64,000 bases of DNA from Flavilitoribacter sp020436695 (GTDB taxonomy: Bacteria > Bacteroidota > Bacteroidia > Chitinophagales > Saprospiraceae), in NCBI GenBank assembly GCA_041392665.1, contig JAWKLQ010000018.1, positions 62,001-126,000 of the forward strand, given 5' to 3'. Under the pieces are notes generated by a model that saw nothing but the letters and a program-made list of their open reading frames with translations, made no database searches and was not told where the DNA came from. The translations under genes and the position numbers were made by a program. Numbering within the stretch: position 1 is the stretch's first letter; each line of letters begins with the position of its first letter. This document shows positions 43,079 through 53,051 of this stretch, piece after piece.

Positions 43079-44251
43079 ATGAGCGCAAAAAAAAGTACCT
43101 TGAAAAAGATCCTGCCCGTATTTCTTACCTTTATCGTAATGGGCTTTGTCGATATTGTAGGAGTATCCACGGGCTATGTGCAAAAGGATTTTGGGCTAAC
43201 TGATACCACCGCCCAGTTTTTACCCTCCATGGTCTTTATTTGGTTCTTCGTCTTTTCGATACCCGTTGGGGTGCTTCAGGACAAGATCGGAAAGAAAAAG
43301 ATGATGAATATCGGTATCTGGATCACTATTGCCGGTCTGTTACTCCCCTTTGTGAGCTATTCATTCTCCATGGCATTGGTTGCCTTCATCTGTATTGGTA
43401 TCGGCAATACCGTAGTTCAGGTGGCGGCCAATCCTTTGCTACAGGAAGTGACATCAAAAGAAAAACTTTCGAGCTATCTGAGCCTTTCGCAATTCGTCAA
43501 GGCAACCACAGCCTTGTTAGGTCCTATTATTGCGACCTATATGGCCCTGCACTACGGTGACTGGCGATTGGTGTTTGTGGTGTATGCCGTGGTCTCTTTA
43601 TTATCGGTCCTATGGCTTTCGATGACCGGGATCGAAGAAACCATGCACTCCGAGGCTCCGGCCACCTTCAGATCTTGTTTGGGGCTGTTAAAAGATAAAT
43701 TTGTTGTAGCCGTAGTCATCGGTATATTTTTGATCGTAGGAGCCGATGTCGGTATGAATTCCAACATCCAAAGTTTTCTGATGAAACTCCACGGTGTGCG
43801 CCTGGAAAAGGCTTCCTATGGGATCAGTGTCTATTTCATGGCCTTAATGATCAGTAGGTTTACGGGGGCTATTTTGTTGAACTATGTAAAGCCGCTGTTC
43901 TTTTTAGTCAGTACCAATTTTTTGGCGATAGCGGGAGGCTTGCTGATCTTGTTTTCGGTTTCTGAGACGATGGCGTTGGTCGCCATATTCATCGTCGGTC
44001 TGGGCGCGGGTAATCTTTTTCCTTTAGTATTCTCCATTGCCATCAATAAAATGCCGGCCCGGGCCAATGAGATATCTGGCCTTTTGATCATGGCCGTGGT
44101 CGGAGGTGCCGTGATACCCCCCATTATGGGAGCGGTAAGTTCCAGCGTTGGAGTTGCGGGGAGTATCGTTGTTTTGATCTTGTGTTTTGTCTATCAATTT
44201 GTCATACCATTAACGGCCAAAAAGGCTCCCGTTACAAAGCAAAAAGCATAA
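43079..44251 (+). CDS. MFS sugar transporter (FucP/GluP-like)
   Basis: 390 residues, twelve membrane segments. FLTFIVMGFVDIVGVSTGYVQKDFGL near the start, the intracellular loop DKIGKKKMM, GNTVVQVAANPLLQEVT, and the second-half motif FVGLGAGNLFPLVFSIAINKMP-like region resemble the fucose/glucose-galactose:proton symporter group. It would import free mannose (or a disaccharide) released in the periplasm by the GH92 enzymes. The next gene starts 8 bp downstream. The substrate is inferred from context only. Confidence 0.88.
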   Translation: MSAKKSTLKKILPVFLTFIVMGFVDIVGVSTGYVQKDFGLTDTTAQFLPSMVFIWFFVFSIPVGVLQDKIGKKKMMNIGIWITIAGLLLPFVSYSFSMALVAFICIGIGNTVVQVAANPLLQEVTSKEKLSSYLSLSQFVKATTALLGPIIATYMALHYGDWRLVFVVYAVVSLLSVLWLSMTGIEETMHSEAPATFRSCLGLLKDKFVVAVVIGIFLIVGADVGMNSNIQSFLMKLHGVRLEKASYGISVYFMALMISRFTGAILLNYVKPLFFLVSTNFLAIAGGLLILFSVSETMALVAIFIVGLGAGNLFPLVFSIAINKMPARANEISGLLIMAVVGGAVIPPIMGAVSSSVGVAGSIVVLILCFVYQFVIPLTAKKAPVTKQKA

Positions 44252-44259
44252 ATACGAGC

Positions 44260-47200
44260 ATGATGAAGCGGACGCTACCTTTCGTGTTTCTGGGATGTTT
44301 CTTAGTGTATGTTATCGGTATCAAGGCTCAGGTACCTGATCAAAAGCTGTTATGGAACATTGGAGTAACCGATGGAACGTCAGCTGAGTTTGCGCTTTCA
44401 CCCGATCGGTATAAGGATTTCGTGCCCGAAGGTTTCGGCGGGGCCCATCGGTACTATGTAGTGGGGGAATCCTCGCCGGAGAAGGATTTTCCCTATGTCC
44501 TGCCCGGTCCCAGGGATGACTTTGGCGGTTATGGCTATTGGGCCGGGTTGGCACTGAACAAATTGCCCGTTTATTTCGAGCTGGACAAACTGCCGGATAC
44601 CGGGACCTGTACGTTGCAGGTCGATATTATAGCTACATCCTCGGAACAGGCTCCGCTGTTGCGCAGTACGATTAACGGAACGGATTACGATCACCAACTG
44701 GAAAAGGGAACCTCCCAATCTCCCGAAAACAGACAAGATAATCTCCAAAGGATCTCACTAGACTTACCCGTTTCCCTCCTCAGAGAAGGAATCAACGAGA
44801 TCGTCTTCCAGAACATGACCGGCCACTGGTGCGCTTTCGATGCTATCGGTTTTTATGGCCCGGAAACCATGCAGATCGGAATTCCCGGAAGAACCCTTTT
44901 GCATTCGGTCGATTTTGCCAGGCGCGAACTGGAAAAGGGCGGGAGTCAAATCTTGCCTTTACAAGTCGATCTACGTCATTCGGGAAAAAAAGCAACGATC
45001 AGGGCCGTAGTGGACGGAGCGGCCCGGGAACTGGAGATGGAAGCGGGGCATTCCGTGTTGGAATTTGAATTTCCGGGTGTTAAGAACACCAGGCAGTCGC
45101 AGGTACAGATATTCGTCGATGGAAAATTAAAATACGATGTTCTCCGGGAACGCAGGCCCCAACCGGTTGTAACCCCGGTGGACTACGTGGATCAGTTTAT
45201 GGGAACCAGCGGCTCGCGCTGGATGATCGCTCCGGGGCCCTGGATGCCGATGGGGATGGTAAAGATCGCTCCCGATAATGAGGACAGCCAGTGGAAGGCC
45301 GGGTACGAATACCAGATCGAGAACGTAATGGGCTTTAGTCATGTACACGAATGGACCATGGCCGGACTATTGATGATGCCCGCCAATGGTCCCTTATTCG
45401 TACAGCCCGGCCCTGCTGATAATCCCGATCTGGGTTATCGCTCGAGGATCAACAAAAAGGAGGAAAAGGCCGAAATCGGAAAATACCGAACAATCCTGAC
45501 CGACTACGGGATTGAGGTCGAGCTGACCGCGACCACCCGGGCTTCCATGCAACGCTATACCCTCCCGCCCGATAAGGAGAACCGCGTACTCATTGACCTC
45601 CATTTTCCGGCGGAATATGTTTGGGAGCTAAGGGATGCCGAGATTACCAGGATCAGTGACACCCTTATCGAAGGGTGGGCTTATTCTTATTCCAAAGGGA
45701 CCGGATACTTTGGGGAACAGGAGTATAAGCTTCATTTTGCGATTGAGTTTGATCGCCCTATGGAAAGTATGGGCGGATGGGTCATCGATCGCATCATCGA
45801 CGAAGCCGATAAGATCAATAAGGCATCCTACGAGCCCAGTTGGCAGTTCCGTGTAGGCGAGATGAAGATAACTGACGCCGGAGCCTTTGTCCGCTTTCCC
45901 AGGGGTACGGAAGAAGTCAAAATACGTACCGGTATTTCACTGGTGAGCATAGAGCAGGCCCGACTCAATCTGGAGGAAGAAATGGCAAAGCCTTTTGGCT
46001 GGGATTTTGAAGCCGTGGTCGCCAATCAAAAGAAAGCGTGGAACACTTTGCTTTCCCGGGTCGAGATCGAAACCGACGATTATCTGCAAAAGAAGAAATT
46101 CTACACCAATATGTACCGGGCCCTGAGTCCGCGGAATACCTGGAGCGATGTCAATGGGAAATGGGTAGATATGGATGAAAAGGTACAACAGGCTGATCCT
46201 TCCCGGCCCCTGTACGGGAGCGACGGATATTGGGGCTGGCAATGGAATCTGGTTCAGTTCTATAATTTGATCGCTCCAGAAATTTCCTCTAATTGGATCA
46301 ATACCTACCTCCAGATGTACGATCAAGGCGGATGGCTACCCATCGGCAATCCGGGCCTGGAATATTTTCGGGTCATGGTAGGTCAGCCTGAGATCCCACT
46401 CATCGTTTCGGCCTACCAACAGGGAATCCGCGATTTTGATATCGACAAGATGTATCAGGCCCTCTACCACCAACAGACGGCCCCGATGGAGGTCTACCCC
46501 GGCGGCGGCCAGGTAGGTAACGAAAGCTATAATTATTACCTGGACCGGGGATATGTCCCGCTTAACCAAGACCAGCACAGCTATGTGTCGAACACCATGG
46601 AGTATGCCTATCAGGATTGGTGCTTTGCGCAGTATGCAAAGGCCTTGGGCAAAGAGAAGGTATATTCGGAGTTCATGGGCCGATCCGAAAATTGGCGCAA
46701 TATCTTTGATCCGACTACCGGATTTGTGCGCCCAAAAAATCTGGATGGCAGTTGGTACCAGGATTTTTCTCCCTTTCATGCTCCCGGCTTTTGTGAATCC
46801 AATAGCTGGCAATATACGTGGTACGTACCTCAGAACATGTCTGGTTTAGTTGAACTGATGGGGCGAGAAAACTTCATCAAAAAACTGGACGATGCCATGG
46901 CACTATCGGAAAAGGTCTATTTCAATGCCTTGTCCGACAATTTTGCAGCCTACCCCATCAATCATGGCAACCAATCAAACATGCAGTCCTGTTACCTTTT
47001 CAACCACGCAGAGGCTCCCTGGCTCACGCAAAAATGGGCGCGTGCCATGCAGGAAAAGTATTATGGATTAGGGCCCCGCGATGCCTATCCGGGCGATGAG
47101 GATCAGGGGCAGATGAGTTCCTGGTTCGTAATGAGTGCACTGGGCCTTTTCCAAATGGACGGGGGAGCCGCTGTGGAGCCGTATTACGAGTTGGGCAGTC

Positions 47201-47412
47201 CGAGGTTCAAAAAGGTGACCCTCCATTTAAGCGATACTTATTACGGGGGCAATACCTTTGTGATCGAAGCCAGGAATGCTTCCCGTGAAAACAAGTACAT
47301 CCGCTCGGCGGTCCTTAACGGCAAAAAACTGAATGCCTGGCGCTTTCCCCAGGCAGAGTTGGCCAAGGGTGGACGACTGGAGCTCGAAATGAGTAATACT
47401 CCTAAAAAATAG
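44260..47412 (+). CDS. GH92 alpha-mannosidase with N-terminal extra beta-sandwich
   Basis: 1050 residues from the ATG at 44260 (an adjacent ATG at 44263 is equally possible); signal peptide FVFLGCFLVYVIGIKAQ. Residues about 27-300 form an extension beginning LLWNIGVTDGTSAEFALSPD that resembles the PL4-type domain III/carbohydrate-binding sandwich. The GH92 domain begins DYVDQFMGTSGSRWMIAPGP, contains HVHEWTMAGL, and ends with the calcium/catalytic block GDEDQGQMSSWFVMSALG (from about residue 945). GH92 enzymes are calcium-dependent, inverting exo-alpha-mannosidases acting on N-glycans or yeast mannan. It is third gene of the ROK-MFS-GH92 unit, 8 bp after the transporter. Confidence 0.95.
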   Translation: MMKRTLPFVFLGCFLVYVIGIKAQVPDQKLLWNIGVTDGTSAEFALSPDRYKDFVPEGFGGAHRYYVVGESSPEKDFPYVLPGPRDDFGGYGYWAGLALNKLPVYFELDKLPDTGTCTLQVDIIATSSEQAPLLRSTINGTDYDHQLEKGTSQSPENRQDNLQRISLDLPVSLLREGINEIVFQNMTGHWCAFDAIGFYGPETMQIGIPGRTLLHSVDFARRELEKGGSQILPLQVDLRHSGKKATIRAVVDGAARELEMEAGHSVLEFEFPGVKNTRQSQVQIFVDGKLKYDVLRERRPQPVVTPVDYVDQFMGTSGSRWMIAPGPWMPMGMVKIAPDNEDSQWKAGYEYQIENVMGFSHVHEWTMAGLLMMPANGPLFVQPGPADNPDLGYRSRINKKEEKAEIGKYRTILTDYGIEVELTATTRASMQRYTLPPDKENRVLIDLHFPAEYVWELRDAEITRISDTLIEGWAYSYSKGTGYFGEQEYKLHFAIEFDRPMESMGGWVIDRIIDEADKINKASYEPSWQFRVGEMKITDAGAFVRFPRGTEEVKIRTGISLVSIEQARLNLEEEMAKPFGWDFEAVVANQKKAWNTLLSRVEIETDDYLQKKKFYTNMYRALSPRNTWSDVNGKWVDMDEKVQQADPSRPLYGSDGYWGWQWNLVQFYNLIAPEISSNWINTYLQMYDQGGWLPIGNPGLEYFRVMVGQPEIPLIVSAYQQGIRDFDIDKMYQALYHQQTAPMEVYPGGGQVGNESYNYYLDRGYVPLNQDQHSYVSNTMEYAYQDWCFAQYAKALGKEKVYSEFMGRSENWRNIFDPTTGFVRPKNLDGSWYQDFSPFHAPGFCESNSWQYTWYVPQNMSGLVELMGRENFIKKLDDAMALSEKVYFNALSDNFAAYPINHGNQSNMQSCYLFNHAEAPWLTQKWARAMQEKYYGLGPRDAYPGDEDQGQMSSWFVMSALGLFQMDGGAAVEPYYELGSPRFKKVTLHLSDTYYGGNTFVIEARNASRENKYIRSAVLNGKKLNAWRFPQAELAKGGRLELEMSNTPKK

Positions 47413-47434
47413 TGTTTAATAAAACAGCCAAAAA

Positions 47435-47487
47435 GTTGGTACGTATAAATTTTTCACTATATTTAGTATGTCCGAACATATGCACAT
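47435..47487 (+). promoter_or_regulatory. susC promoter with operator-like motif (site 2)
   Basis: GTTG (47435-47438), 19 bp, TATATTTA (47458-47465) fits TTTG-N19-TAnnTTTG with one mismatch in each box. The 20-bp motif ATGT-CCGA-ACAT-ATGC-ACAT (47468-47487) follows directly, covering the expected transcription start near 47472, as a repressor site would. Confidence 0.6.
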
Positions 47488-47525
47488 TTTTATTTTTTAT
47501 TTTACACCTGCACAGAATATAACGC

Positions 47526-47635
47526 ACCAATTAAAAATTGGTCTTTTTGAGTTTGATACCGACGTTGAAGTGGTTTGGCACGTCCAAGACACTTCAAATA
47601 CGGCATAATGGTTTGGGAAATTTCCAAACCACTTC
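47526..47635 (+). other. Structured leader of the susC mRNA with competing hairpins
   Basis: ACCAATT-aaa-AATTGGT followed by CTTTTT (47526-47547) looks like a small intrinsic terminator. Next, GAAGTGGTTTGG (47567-47578) can pair fully with CCAAACCACTTC (47624-47635). Yet TTGAAGTG (47565-47572) can instead pair with CACTTCAA (47590-47597), and GGTTTGG (47610-47616) with CCAAACC (47624-47630). These folds exclude each other. The whole gap (47413-47893) has no gene; a diverged second copy of part of it lies around 47701-47800. Confidence 0.5.
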
Positions 47636-47700
47636 GTGTTGTGTATAACAGAATCAATCCTTATAAAATTTAGGGTATTCTGTTATTTTTTTTATTTAAT

Positions 47701-47720
47701 ATGTATAAACATTTAAACAT
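47701..47720 (+). promoter_or_regulatory. Operator-like motif (site 3) in the susC leader
   Basis: ATGT-ATAA-ACAT-TTAA-ACAT, the same spacing as sites 1, 2 and 4. It lies 174 bp before the susC ATG. The sequence after it (gcaaaatacaacagaccaac) resembles that after site 2 (gcacagaatataacgcacca), suggesting an old duplication of the regulatory segment. A weak -7 (TATTTTTT, 47684-47691) precedes it. Confidence 0.55.
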
Positions 47721-47893
47721 TAAATTTTAGATTCTGTGCAAAATACAACAGACCAACTTAAAACCGCTCTTTCTGAATTTTAACAGAATTGGGCCTCCTA
47801 AAACTTAGAAGGTCATTCCAAAGTAAAGGAATACGCTCAATGGGTTACCACTCACTTTTTGATCTATTTGTCATAAATCAACCTTATTAACTT

Positions 47894-50800
47894 ATGAGAT
47901 GTAAAGTAATATCCAACGTTTGGTCAGTGGCAAAAAAAGGGCTTCTCTCTTTTTTACTTATGTCGTTTTTCTCCCTGCCCTCATATGCGGAAGAGTATGC
48001 GGGAGCACACAGCAAGACCGCCGGTCCAGCCAAGAATATGGATCAAAACTCCCCGTCTGTACAGATAAGCATTACCGGACAAATAGCCGACGAGAATGGA
48101 ATTGGTCTGCCCGGAGCCAGTGTTCTCGAAAAAGGCACAACGAATGGGGTCGTTACCGACCTCGACGGCAGTTTTACCATTACGGTAAGTAATACGAATA
48201 GTGTTCTGATCATATCCTTTCTGGGGTATAGTTCCCAGGAAATTACCGTTGGAACATCGACTACGATCAATGTCCAACTGACGCCGGACGCCAGCCAACT
48301 GGAGGAAGTGGTCGTCGTAGGGTACGGAACCCAGAAGAAATCAGAGGTGACCAATGCCGTAGTGCAGACCTCAGGCGAGGAGATCAAAAAGTCGCCGGCG
48401 GTCTCCCTGTCCAACTCCCTTTCGGGACGCCTGGCAGGACTGTACGTAAATCAAAGAAGTGCAGTGCCGGGCTTTGACGATGCGGAAATTTTTGTAAGAG
48501 GTTTTAATACCTATCGCAACAACGGGGCATTGATCGTTATCGACGGGGTAGCCAATGCAGATCCGGACGGTCTGAACCGGTTGGATCCTAACGACATTGA
48601 ATCCATTTCGGTCCTGAAGGACGCTTCGGCCGCCATTTATGGAGCCCAGTCGGCCGGAGGAGTTATTCTGGTGACCACCAAACGGGGTAAGACGGGCAAA
48701 CCCGTGTTCGATTTAAGTTCGACCATGTCCTTTGAATCTCCTACGGTTAAACCACGTGCGGCCGATGCCCTGGAATTTATGGGTATCCTGAATTCGAGCC
48801 GGGCATTGGATGGCACTGACCCCGATTTTCCGGAAGAATTGGTCAACCAGTATCGCAACGGCACGCTGCAGTCCGAAGATTGGTGGGCATCCCTGATCGA
48901 TCCTCCGGTAGAACAAAGCAGACATTCCCTGACTATGCGGGGCGGAAGTGAACGGGTACGTTACTTTACTTCTTTGGGTACGGTCGCCCAGGCAGGACTG
49001 CTACGGGGTGACGACAAGACCAAGCTGCGACAATACAACGTCCGGACCAATCTGGATGTGTCGGTGGCCAAGAACCTGGAAGTAGGTATCGACCTCTCTT
49101 ATCGGCAGAAATATACCCAAACCCCTCAGGGGGGCGCTGGTGGAGAACTGGGATATGCCGCAACGACCAGCCCCCTACGACCGGCTTATATCGATGGGGA
49201 TTATCGTTACCCCGGAGAGGGATGGTCGCATTTAAACCCGGCTGCCCGCATTCTGAGTCCGGGGTATCAGCGGTATACCGCCGATGTACTGAACGGGACG
49301 CTGCGGTATAAGTACGACATTCCCTTTGTGGAAGGTTTGTCTCTTTCCGGTTTTGCTTCTGTGGTCAAGACCTGGAATTTTGACAAAAGGTTCAATTATA
49401 TCTGGCAATATTACGAGAAAAACTCGGCAGGTGAGATCGTGGAAAGAACCTCCAGAACGGTTGAGGACATAGGATTAAGTGAGAGGTTTGCCAGGAGCAA
49501 CCGCTTTACCTATAACACCAAACTGGGCTATACGACCACGATCGCCGGCAATCACAATATCGATGCCTTTGTAGCCTTTGAACAATCGGAGTACAAGGAC
49601 AATTTCTTTTTTGCAGGCAGGCTCGGATACGAATCGCCCCAGATCGACCAGGTTTTTGCCGGAAGTACGGATCGAAGCAATTGGCAGACCGATGGTAGCG
49701 CCAGTGAAAATGCCCGTCAGAATTATTTTGGCCGTGTATCCTACGATTTTGGGAAAAAATACTTTTTAGGCTTCAACTTCAGATACGACGGCTCGCCCAT
49801 TTTCCCGAAGGAAACCCGTTGGGGCTTTTTCCCTGGGGTCTCAGCCGGATGGACATTGAGCCATGAACCTTTTATGCCCGAGTTGTTCAGCACATTTAAG
49901 ATCAGAGCCTCGTGGGGCCAGTTGGGGAACGACCGGGTAGATCCCTTCCAGTATATCGGCGCCTTTAACTATGCCAACGGTGCAGGTAGTTGGGTAGTGA
50001 ACGGCAGTGACGTGAGGGGTATACAGGCTTCGAGCACGCCCAACCCCAACATCACCTGGGAGGTGACCGAGACCACCGATCTGGGCGTGGAACTTGGATT
50101 CCTGGACAATCGTCTGACCTTCGAGATCGATGTATACAAATCCAAGACATCCGATATCCTGGGAAGACGACAAGCTTCGATCCCCGGGTATACCGGCTTG
50201 CAATTGCCCGATGAGAACATTGGGGAAATGGAAAATCAGGGAATAGAGCTCCAGGCAGGATACAGACATCATTTTAGTGATGATTTTGTCCTCAGGATCA
50301 ACGGCAATTTCTCCTATAACGAGAACGAGATCATATACTTTGACGAGGTACCCCAGGCCGAGGAATACCAAAAGTTGGAGGGCATGCCGTTTAACTCCAT
50401 ACTGGTGTACAAGACCATCGGAATCTATAGGACCCAGGCTGATCTCGATAATAATATCAATTATCCCGGGGCCAGCCTGGGAAGCTTGATCTTTGCCGAT
50501 CTGAATAACGATGGGGTCATTGACGGCAATGACCGGTATCGGTTTGATGCAACAGCATTTCCCAAGATACAGCTAGGGCTGAGCTTAGGTTTTGATTACA
50601 AGAACTTCACCTTTAATGCGCTTTTACAAGGGTCAGCTAAGGGCCAATGGAGATTAGACAATGGATTCGGTTCCGGAGCCAACGGCAACGGGCTGGAATA
50701 TGTAGTGTACAACAGTTACACCCTGGACAATACCGATGCGGAACTACCCCGCATCCGTCCAACGGGGACGGCGGCCTCAGATAGTGATTTTTGGTACCAT

Positions 50801-51034
50801 AATGCCAATTTTGTGCGCCTGAAATCCTTTGAACTGGGGTATAACCTCCCTCAAGACATCCTGAGCAGGGTAGGAATTACCGGGTTCCGCTTGTTCCTGG
50901 CGGGCCAAAATCCATTTATCGTATATAATAGCCTGGAGAAATACGGTGCCGGCGATCCTGAATTCACCTCAGGGAAAGGGGCCAGCTATCCGAATATGAG
51001 AACTTTTAGCCTGGGCCTTAATCTTACTTTTTAA
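47894..51034 (+). CDS. SusC/RagA-type TonB-dependent outer-membrane transporter
   Basis: 1046 residues. A signal region (LLSFLLMSFFSLPSYA) is followed by a CarboxypepD_reg-like domain (ISITGQIADENGIGLPGASV, DGSFTITVS), the plug (EEVVVVGYGTQKKSEVTNAV, DPNDIESISVLKDASAAIYG) and a 22-strand barrel ending in LGLNLTF. It imports oligosaccharides across the outer membrane with energy from TonB, under the SusD lid encoded 10 bp downstream. There is no N-terminal STN signalling domain, so it does not appear to drive an anti-sigma cascade. Flanking GH92 genes suggest mannose-rich ligands. It lies behind a long structured leader. Confidence 0.97.
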   Translation: MRCKVISNVWSVAKKGLLSFLLMSFFSLPSYAEEYAGAHSKTAGPAKNMDQNSPSVQISITGQIADENGIGLPGASVLEKGTTNGVVTDLDGSFTITVSNTNSVLIISFLGYSSQEITVGTSTTINVQLTPDASQLEEVVVVGYGTQKKSEVTNAVVQTSGEEIKKSPAVSLSNSLSGRLAGLYVNQRSAVPGFDDAEIFVRGFNTYRNNGALIVIDGVANADPDGLNRLDPNDIESISVLKDASAAIYGAQSAGGVILVTTKRGKTGKPVFDLSSTMSFESPTVKPRAADALEFMGILNSSRALDGTDPDFPEELVNQYRNGTLQSEDWWASLIDPPVEQSRHSLTMRGGSERVRYFTSLGTVAQAGLLRGDDKTKLRQYNVRTNLDVSVAKNLEVGIDLSYRQKYTQTPQGGAGGELGYAATTSPLRPAYIDGDYRYPGEGWSHLNPAARILSPGYQRYTADVLNGTLRYKYDIPFVEGLSLSGFASVVKTWNFDKRFNYIWQYYEKNSAGEIVERTSRTVEDIGLSERFARSNRFTYNTKLGYTTTIAGNHNIDAFVAFEQSEYKDNFFFAGRLGYESPQIDQVFAGSTDRSNWQTDGSASENARQNYFGRVSYDFGKKYFLGFNFRYDGSPIFPKETRWGFFPGVSAGWTLSHEPFMPELFSTFKIRASWGQLGNDRVDPFQYIGAFNYANGAGSWVVNGSDVRGIQASSTPNPNITWEVTETTDLGVELGFLDNRLTFEIDVYKSKTSDILGRRQASIPGYTGLQLPDENIGEMENQGIELQAGYRHHFSDDFVLRINGNFSYNENEIIYFDEVPQAEEYQKLEGMPFNSILVYKTIGIYRTQADLDNNINYPGASLGSLIFADLNNDGVIDGNDRYRFDATAFPKIQLGLSLGFDYKNFTFNALLQGSAKGQWRLDNGFGSGANGNGLEYVVYNSYTLDNTDAELPRIRPTGTAASDSDFWYHNANFVRLKSFELGYNLPQDILSRVGITGFRLFLAGQNPFIVYNSLEKYGAGDPEFTSGKGASYPNMRTFSLGLNLTF

Positions 51035-51044
51035 ACGGAGGAAT

Positions 51045-52913
51045 ATGAAAAGCATAGTTTTTAAAAATAAAATTGCAAAGATCGCTACCGTTACCATGCT
51101 CTTGGCCATTGGGCATCTGGTCACCTCGTGTAGTGATGATGTTTTAGACAAACAACCCTTGGACGCCATTTCCGAGATCAATGTGTTCTCTGATCCCGTG
51201 TTCCTGCAGGGGTATGTTTATAATGTGTACAACGGGATAAGACCGCCCTGGAAACCGGGTTCGGGAGGCTATGTCGCTTTAACCGATATTGCCGTACATG
51301 CTCCGGACACCCACGATAGAGCCGGTGGCATCCGACAGTATCAGGAGGGGAACCTCACGCCGGATAACATCGGCAGTCTGACCTGGGTGAGTGATAATGA
51401 CGGCGACGTCTGGAGTTTTCAGTACGACTATATAAAAAGGGCAAATGTGTTTTTTGAAAAGACGGAATTCTCGGAAATGGACCCCGCGATATTGGATCCG
51501 CTGAGCGGGCAGATGCATTTCCTACGCGCCTGGATGTATTTTGACCTTACCCGCCACTATGGAGGAGTGCCCTTGATTACCACGAGTTTCGAGTTGGGCA
51601 GTGAGTCTTTCGATGTACGCCGGAACTCATACGACGAGATCATTAATTTTGTGATCGACGAATGCGACCAGGCCATAGCTCTTCTGGACGGCACCACTCC
51701 GGAGGCAGGAAAAATAAGTAAAGAAGCTGCAATGGCTCTAAAGGCCAGGGTATTGTTGTATGCGGCCAGTCCGTTGAACAATGCTTCGAATGACATCGCA
51801 AAATGGCAGGCAGCCGAAACGGCCACCAAAGCAGTGATCGATGCGGGCTTTTCACTTAATCCGGACCATGAAAGTCTATTCCTGCAACCACTAAAGACGG
51901 ATGAAGTCATCTTTGGCCGCACCTATACCGCAGGTTCCCGCATCCCGGACTGGGGCTACAATTACGATTACTGGCCTAGCGGCTTTGATGCCCGTCAACG
52001 GCTTATGCCCACCCAGACCTTTGTGAACATGTTCCAGTTGACCAATGGGGAATATCCCTATATGGAAGACGGTGTTACGGTAAACCCCGCATCGGGCTAC
52101 GACCCTCAAAAACCCAATGAGAACCGGGATCCCCGTTACTACAGCTATATCATGTATCCCGGGGCAGGCCCGGTGAACATCATTGATGGTGCCAAATCGA
52201 CCACAAGGCTATACGAGTATTGGGAAGATGCCAACCCGAATCCCGACAATGCGCCTCCCTACCAAAACCCGAACAAGGTAGACCCCGTCAACGGGCAGGA
52301 ACTGTTCGACTTTGGAAGAGATTCCGAGACGTATTGGATCAAAGGACTTACTCCTTTTCACTGGAGGGTCCAGACGGGGTATACCTTTCGGAAACTATTG
52401 GACTTTGGTGGTCCTCGGGCCAGCTTTGACTACGATTATAGTCAAACCACGCTATACATGCGTCTGGCCGAGTTTTATTTGAACTACGCGGAAATCCAGA
52501 TCGCCTTGGGCAATGAAGATGTGGCACGGGAATACATCAACAGAGTACGCAGCCGGCCATCTGTCAATATGCCTGATATCACCAGTTCGGGGGATGACCT
52601 GGTACGTGACTACCGAAACGAAAGGGCGATTGAACTGCATTTGGAGGACACCCGTTTCTTCGATCTGATGCGTTGGAAAGCCGCTCCGGGCCATGTGGAT
52701 CTCAATCCGGTCAGAGGGCTTACCAATGTATTGATGGACTGGACCAGCGCTTCGGAAGGCGACCCACTGGGTACGCTGTCTTATGAGTATGGCGAGATTA
52801 CTGCTGCGGACCCCAGAGCGCCCTGGCCTGGAGATTATTACTATCTATTCCCCATTCCGAGAGAGGAAATACAGCGTAGCAATAATAATATCGAGCAAAA
52901 TCCTGGGTATTAA
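51045..52913 (+). CDS. SusD/RagB-type glycan-binding lipoprotein
   Basis: 622 residues. Lipobox LVTSC (Cys29) followed by SDD, an acidic run like the lipoprotein export signal used to reach the cell surface in Bacteroidota. Tetratricopeptide-type helices typical of SusD include LSGQMHFLRAWMYFDLTRHYGGVPLI and KEAAMALKARVLLYAASPLNN; the C-terminal part has EFYLNYAEIQIALGNEDVAREYINRVRSR and ELHLEDTRFFDLMRWK, and it ends FPIPREEIQRSNNNIEQNPGY. It caps the SusC channel and binds the glycan. It is 10 bp downstream of susC. Confidence 0.97.
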   Translation: MKSIVFKNKIAKIATVTMLLAIGHLVTSCSDDVLDKQPLDAISEINVFSDPVFLQGYVYNVYNGIRPPWKPGSGGYVALTDIAVHAPDTHDRAGGIRQYQEGNLTPDNIGSLTWVSDNDGDVWSFQYDYIKRANVFFEKTEFSEMDPAILDPLSGQMHFLRAWMYFDLTRHYGGVPLITTSFELGSESFDVRRNSYDEIINFVIDECDQAIALLDGTTPEAGKISKEAAMALKARVLLYAASPLNNASNDIAKWQAAETATKAVIDAGFSLNPDHESLFLQPLKTDEVIFGRTYTAGSRIPDWGYNYDYWPSGFDARQRLMPTQTFVNMFQLTNGEYPYMEDGVTVNPASGYDPQKPNENRDPRYYSYIMYPGAGPVNIIDGAKSTTRLYEYWEDANPNPDNAPPYQNPNKVDPVNGQELFDFGRDSETYWIKGLTPFHWRVQTGYTFRKLLDFGGPRASFDYDYSQTTLYMRLAEFYLNYAEIQIALGNEDVAREYINRVRSRPSVNMPDITSSGDDLVRDYRNERAIELHLEDTRFFDLMRWKAAPGHVDLNPVRGLTNVLMDWTSASEGDPLGTLSYEYGEITAADPRAPWPGDYYYLFPIPREEIQRSNNNIEQNPGY

Positions 52914-52934
52914 GTGCATAAAATTGTTGTCAGT

Positions 52935-52969
52935 TGCCAGTTGACCGGTTCATTAACCGGCAACTGGCA
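52935..52969 (+). terminator. Hairpin between susD and the VCBS-protein gene
   Basis: tgccagttgaccggtt pairs with aaccggcaactggca, 15 bp with one bulged A and a 4-base loop (catt). No T run follows, so it is more likely an RNA-processing or stability element that would let SusC/SusD be made in excess over the downstream genes. The flanking ttgtcagttg resembles the repeat islands. Confidence 0.55.
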
Positions 52970-53051
52970 GCAGTTCTATTGAAAATCAGGAATAACTCAT
53001 ACTGGTAATTTTTTAAAGACATCCTATTGCAAAGCCAAGTGATTTTTAAAG

